Positions 6,182-9,438 of a stretch of 9,438 nt of DNA are shown here, one piece after another. Source of the stretch: JBFGSX01 sp041581335 (GTDB taxonomy: Archaea; Thermoplasmatota; E2; JACPAO01; JAHFTW01). The stretch covers positions 1 through 9,438 of the forward strand of contig JBFIDG010000076.1 in NCBI GenBank assembly GCA_041581335.1, read 5' to 3'. The notes under the pieces were generated by a model that ran no database searches, was not told the DNA's origin, and was given only the letters and a program-made list of their open reading frames with translations. Made by a program: the position numbers and the translations under genes. The first letter of the stretch is position 1; each line of letters begins with the position of its first letter.

Positions 6182-7144
6182 GTGCGCGTCTGGTGGCTCC
6201 TGCTGCTACTGGTGGCTCCCGTGGCCGCCCAAGTACCCCAGCCCGGGCCAGAGGTCGTCGTCTTGGTGTACCACCCATATCCGGATGACGCCGACATCCT
6301 CGGCTTCCCGTACGGCCCCGACTGCTCCCGCGCCTGCGACGCCTTCGTCATGCGCCACGGCGGCACGTCGTTGTTCGCCGACGGCATCGCGTTCCCGGGC
6401 TTCGCCGCCGACGGGGTGATCTTCAAGGAAGGGCTCGGCGAAGGCCAGGCGTTCCAGGCGACCCTGGACATGTACGAAGGGGCGGTGCGGGAACGGCTCG
6501 GCGCCGACACCCCACTCGCCTTGTCGGTGGCCACCCGCGTCCTCGACACCTCTGTGCGCGCTTCGGTCTGGCTCGACACCCAGAGCAGCATCGCAGGCGG
6601 CCTGCACATGTGGGCCGCCCTTGTCGAAGACCCGGTCCACTACCGCCCCCCTGCGGCGCTCAGCAACGGTGTCTATGAACACCCGTTCACCGTGCGCGCA
6701 GTGCGCGACCTGGGCACCGTGGCCGTGTCGCCGGGTGCCCAGGAGCGCATCGACATGGACCTCCCCATCGACGAGGCATGGGACGTCGAGAAGCTGCGTC
6801 TTGCTGTCTGGGTCGAGCAGGACCGCGGCGCGCTGGGGACGTTCCGGCCCGGTGAGACCATCCAGGCCGTCAGCCACAAGCTGAGCGCCGTCGGCGTGAC
6901 GCGGCAAGAAGACCGCGCCGTGCTGATCGAGGCCTACTCGGCGTCCTGGTGCGATCCATGCCTCATTGGCGATGAAGCGCTGGAAGAGGTCGCCCAGATG
7001 CATGGCCTGCCCACGGGCCGGAGCCTGTCGGACGCCAGCAGCTCCTACCTGCGCGACGGCCCGATCCCCATGACGTTCTTGCTCGTCGCAGGCCTGCTCG
7101 GGGCGGCATTGTTCGCCTTCGCTCGGCTGGGAGAACGGCCATGA
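6182..7144 (+). CDS. Secreted Omp28-like thioredoxin-family protein with C-terminal CDPC motif and membrane anchor
   Basis: This encodes 320 residues from a GTG start. A Sec signal (MRVWWLLLLLVAPVAAQ) is followed by a region like the second part of an Omp28-type thioredoxin fold: VVVLVYHPYPDD (25-36), then a TSLFADG strand (62-68). Residues 115-240 resemble the Omp28 beta-sandwich, with LVEDPVHY (147-154), FTVRAVRDLG (169-178) and ETIQAVSHKL (225-234). The thioredoxin active-site segment then appears at the end as VLIEAYSASWCDPC (247-260), with an amphipathic helix after it and a membrane anchor at about 295-315. A further pair, C48 and C52, lies near the N-terminus. The order is therefore reversed relative to normal Omp28 proteins. 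Its stop overlaps the ccmF start (ATGA), so the products are probably made together, and a role in reducing apocytochrome c thiols is inferred. Confidence 0.8.
   Translation: MRVWWLLLLLVAPVAAQVPQPGPEVVVLVYHPYPDDADILGFPYGPDCSRACDAFVMRHGGTSLFADGIAFPGFAADGVIFKEGLGEGQAFQATLDMYEGAVRERLGADTPLALSVATRVLDTSVRASVWLDTQSSIAGGLHMWAALVEDPVHYRPPAALSNGVYEHPFTVRAVRDLGTVAVSPGAQERIDMDLPIDEAWDVEKLRLAVWVEQDRGALGTFRPGETIQAVSHKLSAVGVTRQEDRAVLIEAYSASWCDPCLIGDEALEEVAQMHGLPTGRSLSDASSSYLRDGPIPMTFLLVAGLLGAALFAFARLGERP
7129..7133 (+). promoter_or_regulatory. Shine-Dalgarno sequence for ccmF
   Basis: GGGAG lies 7 bases before the ATG at 7141, inside the end of the preceding gene. It supports this ATG as the real start of ccmF. 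It also contrasts with the first genes of transcription units here, which have no such motif. Confidence 0.6.
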
Positions 7145-9438
7145 TCGCCTGGCTTCCCACGATCGCCTTCTTCCTTGCGATGAGTGCCGTGTTGGCTGGC
7201 TTCATGGCCCTGCGCGGACACGACCCGGCCCGCAAATGGCTGCGCTGGGGGCTGACCGGCGCCGCCGCGGTGTCCGCCCTCACGTTCCTGATCCTTGTCG
7301 TGCTCTTCATCTTCGTCAAGGTGGAGTATCAGTACGTCTTCCTCTACACGTCGACCGCCGTGCCGCTGCGCTACCGCATCGCCGGCGCTTGGGCGGGCCG
7401 TGAAGGCAGCCTCCTGATGTGGGCGATGTACGCCGCCGCGGTCGCTGCCGTCGTGATGTGGCGCCACCACCGCGCCCCGGCCACGCACGACCGCTCCCGC
7501 CTGTGGACCGAAGTGGTCCTGGCCGCCGTCGCCGCCGCATACCTCGGCGCCGTCGCCTGGCAGGACATGTTCGCCGCCACTCACGACTTCCTTCTCACCA
7601 ACCGTCCCGGCGGCAATGGCCTCAATCCGACGTTGATGAGCCCGTTCATCCTCATCCACCCGCCCGTGATGTTCGTGGCCTACGCATTGACCGCTGTGCC
7701 CCTGGCCGCCGCCGTCGCCGACCAGATCACGGGCCAACAAGCATGGAGCCGCATCGGGATGCTGTGGAGCCGCGTCGACTGGCTCCTGTACACGTTCGCG
7801 ATGGGTCTGGGCGGCATCTGGGCCTACTACACACTGGGCTTCGGTGGCTACTGGGCCTGGGACCCTGTCGAGGTCGCGAACCTCCTGCCCTGGCTCGCCT
7901 TGACGGTGTTCCTGCACGCACAGCTGCACCACCGTCGCCACGGCAGCTACCCGTTGGCGGGGCCGTTCCTTGCCATCCTGCCGTTCCTGCTGACCGTGTT
8001 CTCGACGCTCAGCACCCGCAGCGGATTCTGGGTCAGCGTCCACGCCTTCACGGACCCCACGGACACGTTCGACCCTGACCCCGGCAGCCGCTTCCTGGAG
8101 ATCCTGGCCCGAGAGCCGAGCCTGCAGTTCCACACCGGCATCTTCCTCGTCGTCCTGCTGGGCTTCCTTGCGCTGTGGTCCCGTCGCGTCGCCCTGGACA
8201 CTGGGCGCTTCATCCGGGTCAGCCGCGTCGTCGCCGGCCTCCTGGGCGCTGCCGCGGTCATGGCCGCACTGTCGCCGCGCACATTCCTCAGCATCGTGTT
8301 GGAGGCCTCCAATAGGCTGGGTATCGGCCTCGGTTTCGGCCTCCTGGCCATCACCGCCATCGCCGTCGTCCTACCGGCGCTCCCGCTCTTGGTCGGCGAT
8401 GAGCAACGTCGCTGGCGCCTCGACATGAAGACCTTCGCATTGGTCTCCATCGCCATCCTCGGCACAGGACTGCTGGTCATCTTCCTCTGGCACATCACCG
8501 CCGTCAACGGCTGGAGCACCGACACCTACCTGCGCCGTTTCCCGGTGCTGGCCACACCCGTCCTGGTAGGGCTCATCATCTTCCAAGCGCACGCCATGCT
8601 TCGCAACCGCGCCCTCCACCTCGCCGGCGCGGTGTGGCTTGTCGCGCTCGTCGGTGCCTGGCAAGGCGGCGCCCCGGCCTACCTCCTGATCCTCGCCGGC
8701 GCTCTGCTTCTGGTCAGCCTCGCCCGCATCCTGCGCGCCGGCACCCTGCGCTCCCTGCCCCGCAGCCTCGCCATCGCCCGTGCCGCGATGTGGTTGGCGG
8801 CCCTCGGCAACGTGGTGTTCTGGCTCAACCCTCCGACCATCCGCCTCGGCTTCGTCTGGCAACCCGTCTGGCCCGCGCAGCTGCTCTTTGGGCTCATCGC
8901 CTTCGTCGGCCTGCATCTTGCCACCGAGCTGCTCTGCGGCCGCGTGCGGCAGGCCCGGGCCGCCCACGTCATCGTCGGCTTGCTGGCAGGCTTCTACGTC
9001 GCCGCCCCCATCGCCATCGCATCGTGGTGGATCCACCATCGCGCCGAACCCTTCGGCATCTCCAGCCCCAGTCCCCGCCTGCATCAGGTCGGCCTCTACG
9101 GCGTCCACCTGGCCGTCGCCATGGTCCTGCTGGGCTACGTCGCCACTGCCTACTTCGGTGCCGATGAAGACCTCACCATCGTCACCGGCGATGACTTCAC
9201 CATCGGCGCAAGCGTCGGTACGCTGACCGCGACCACCCAGAGCGTCGACAGCGGCGGCATCGCCGCGTTCCACCCGATGTTGGACCTCGACGGTACCAGT
9301 GCCGAGCCCACGCTGTACTGGGAACCCCAGAGTGCGAGCTACTACCCGCTGCCCGGCACCGCCCGTCTATGGGACCGCGACGTCTACTTCGCCGTCGACG
9401 CCATCTGCATCGACCCCACTGGCACCTGCGACAAAGCC
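7141..9438 (+). CDS. ccmF: CcmF-type cytochrome c heme lyase (3' end cut by window edge)
   Basis: The frame is open for 766 residues to the right edge. It encodes a polytopic membrane protein that would transfer heme from its carrier to the CXXCH thiols of apocytochrome c on the outer membrane face. Visible hallmarks are WAGREGSLLMW (84-94), LNPTL...LIHPP with H173 (P-His1), the tryptophan-rich heme-binding segment GFGGYWAWDPVE (233-244), FLHAQLHH with H259 (TM-His1), and SVHAF with H301 (P-His2). The spacing is almost identical to E. coli CcmF (H173, H261, H303). A GVHLAVAM segment supplies a likely TM-His2 (H656), far later than E. coli H491. The C-terminal outer domain includes YWEPQSASYYPL and DVYF, matching the PEKRxY...DLYV region of CcmF. 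The ATG overlaps the upstream stop and has a GGGAG motif. CcsA/NrfE-like lyases are the alternative, but length and order favour CcmF. Confidence 0.93.
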   Translation, partial: MIAWLPTIAFFLAMSAVLAGFMALRGHDPARKWLRWGLTGAAAVSALTFLILVVLFIFVKVEYQYVFLYTSTAVPLRYRIAGAWAGREGSLLMWAMYAAAVAAVVMWRHHRAPATHDRSRLWTEVVLAAVAAAYLGAVAWQDMFAATHDFLLTNRPGGNGLNPTLMSPFILIHPPVMFVAYALTAVPLAAAVADQITGQQAWSRIGMLWSRVDWLLYTFAMGLGGIWAYYTLGFGGYWAWDPVEVANLLPWLALTVFLHAQLHHRRHGSYPLAGPFLAILPFLLTVFSTLSTRSGFWVSVHAFTDPTDTFDPDPGSRFLEILAREPSLQFHTGIFLVVLLGFLALWSRRVALDTGRFIRVSRVVAGLLGAAAVMAALSPRTFLSIVLEASNRLGIGLGFGLLAITAIAVVLPALPLLVGDEQRRWRLDMKTFALVSIAILGTGLLVIFLWHITAVNGWSTDTYLRRFPVLATPVLVGLIIFQAHAMLRNRALHLAGAVWLVALVGAWQGGAPAYLLILAGALLLVSLARILRAGTLRSLPRSLAIARAAMWLAALGNVVFWLNPPTIRLGFVWQPVWPAQLLFGLIAFVGLHLATELLCGRVRQARAAHVIVGLLAGFYVAAPIAIASWWIHHRAEPFGISSPSPRLHQVGLYGVHLAVAMVLLGYVATAYFGADEDLTIVTGDDFTIGASVGTLTATTQSVDSGGIAAFHPMLDLDGTSAEPTLYWEPQSASYYPLPGTARLWDRDVYFAVDAICIDPTGTCDKA

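Noticed and set aside
6088..6609. N-terminal extension of the TlpA-like protein up to a 540-residue product
   Set aside because: The added part is low-complexity, lies antisense to the start of the Omp28-like gene, covers the promoter region and would bury a good lipoprotein signal peptide that begins at the GTG at 6087.
7045..8133. A 362-codon minus-strand frame opposite ccmF
   Set aside because: It is highly charged, of mirror-frame composition, and antisense to the conserved CcmF histidine and tryptophan motifs.
8371..9273. A 300-codon acidic minus-strand frame opposite the ccmF 3' part
   Set aside because: It is the antisense shadow of the hydrophobic helices of CcmF; the Asp/Gly/Glu-rich composition is what such a complement gives.
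1..9438. tRNA, rRNA, CRISPR array, insertion sequence or phage genes
   Set aside because: No cloverleaf-like, regularly repeated or transposase/integrase-like sequence was seen by eye; almost every base is explained by the eight protein genes.

Overview
The window comes from a strongly GC-rich prokaryote, most likely an archaeon and possibly a member of the Thermoplasmatota (that lineage is an inference). Three things point there. First genes of transcription units lack a Shine-Dalgarno sequence and instead carry a T/A-rich core about 25-29 bases before the start codon, as expected for archaeal TATA boxes driving leaderless mRNAs. An internal operon gene does have a GGGAG motif. The family mix (Asp-box lipoproteins, a cytochrome c heme lyase of the CcmF type, a MutY, a CPBP-like membrane protein) also fits. 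No rRNA, tRNA, mobile element, CRISPR array or long repeat was seen. Coding density is very high and no gene-free stretch exceeds 100 bases.

Left part (1-3975, all minus strand), listed in transcription order from right to left: two tandem paralogous exported lipoproteins with Asp-box (BNR) beta-propeller motifs (2440-3927 and 994-2412), a small hotdog-fold thioesterase (451-945), and the N-terminal part of a polytopic membrane protein resembling CPBP proteases (1-449, running off the left edge). The two lipoproteins align over most of their length. Their cysteines occur in apparent pairs, which suggests disulfides in the mature exported proteins.

Middle (4012-4995, plus strand): mutY, the adenine glycosylase of the oxidised-guanine repair pathway. 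It is divergent from the lipoproteins and overlaps the next gene tail to tail by 9 bases.

Right part (4987-9438): a cytochrome c maturation and thiol-redox locus arranged around a 94-base divergent promoter region (6088-6181). To the left runs a lipoprotein with a TlpA/ResA-type thioredoxin domain (WCGPC) fused to a six-helix, cysteine-free membrane domain. To the right run a secreted, C-terminally anchored Omp28-like protein and, overlapping it by ATGA, a CcmF-type heme lyase cut by the right edge after 766 residues. CcmF would ligate heme to apocytochrome c. The two thioredoxin-like proteins are the obvious candidates for keeping the CXXCH thiols reduced outside the cell.

The most unusual item is the Omp28-like protein. 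The strand and CXXC helix that normally open its thioredoxin fold are found at the C-terminus, while the rest of the fold is at the N-terminus. This looks like a circular permutation.
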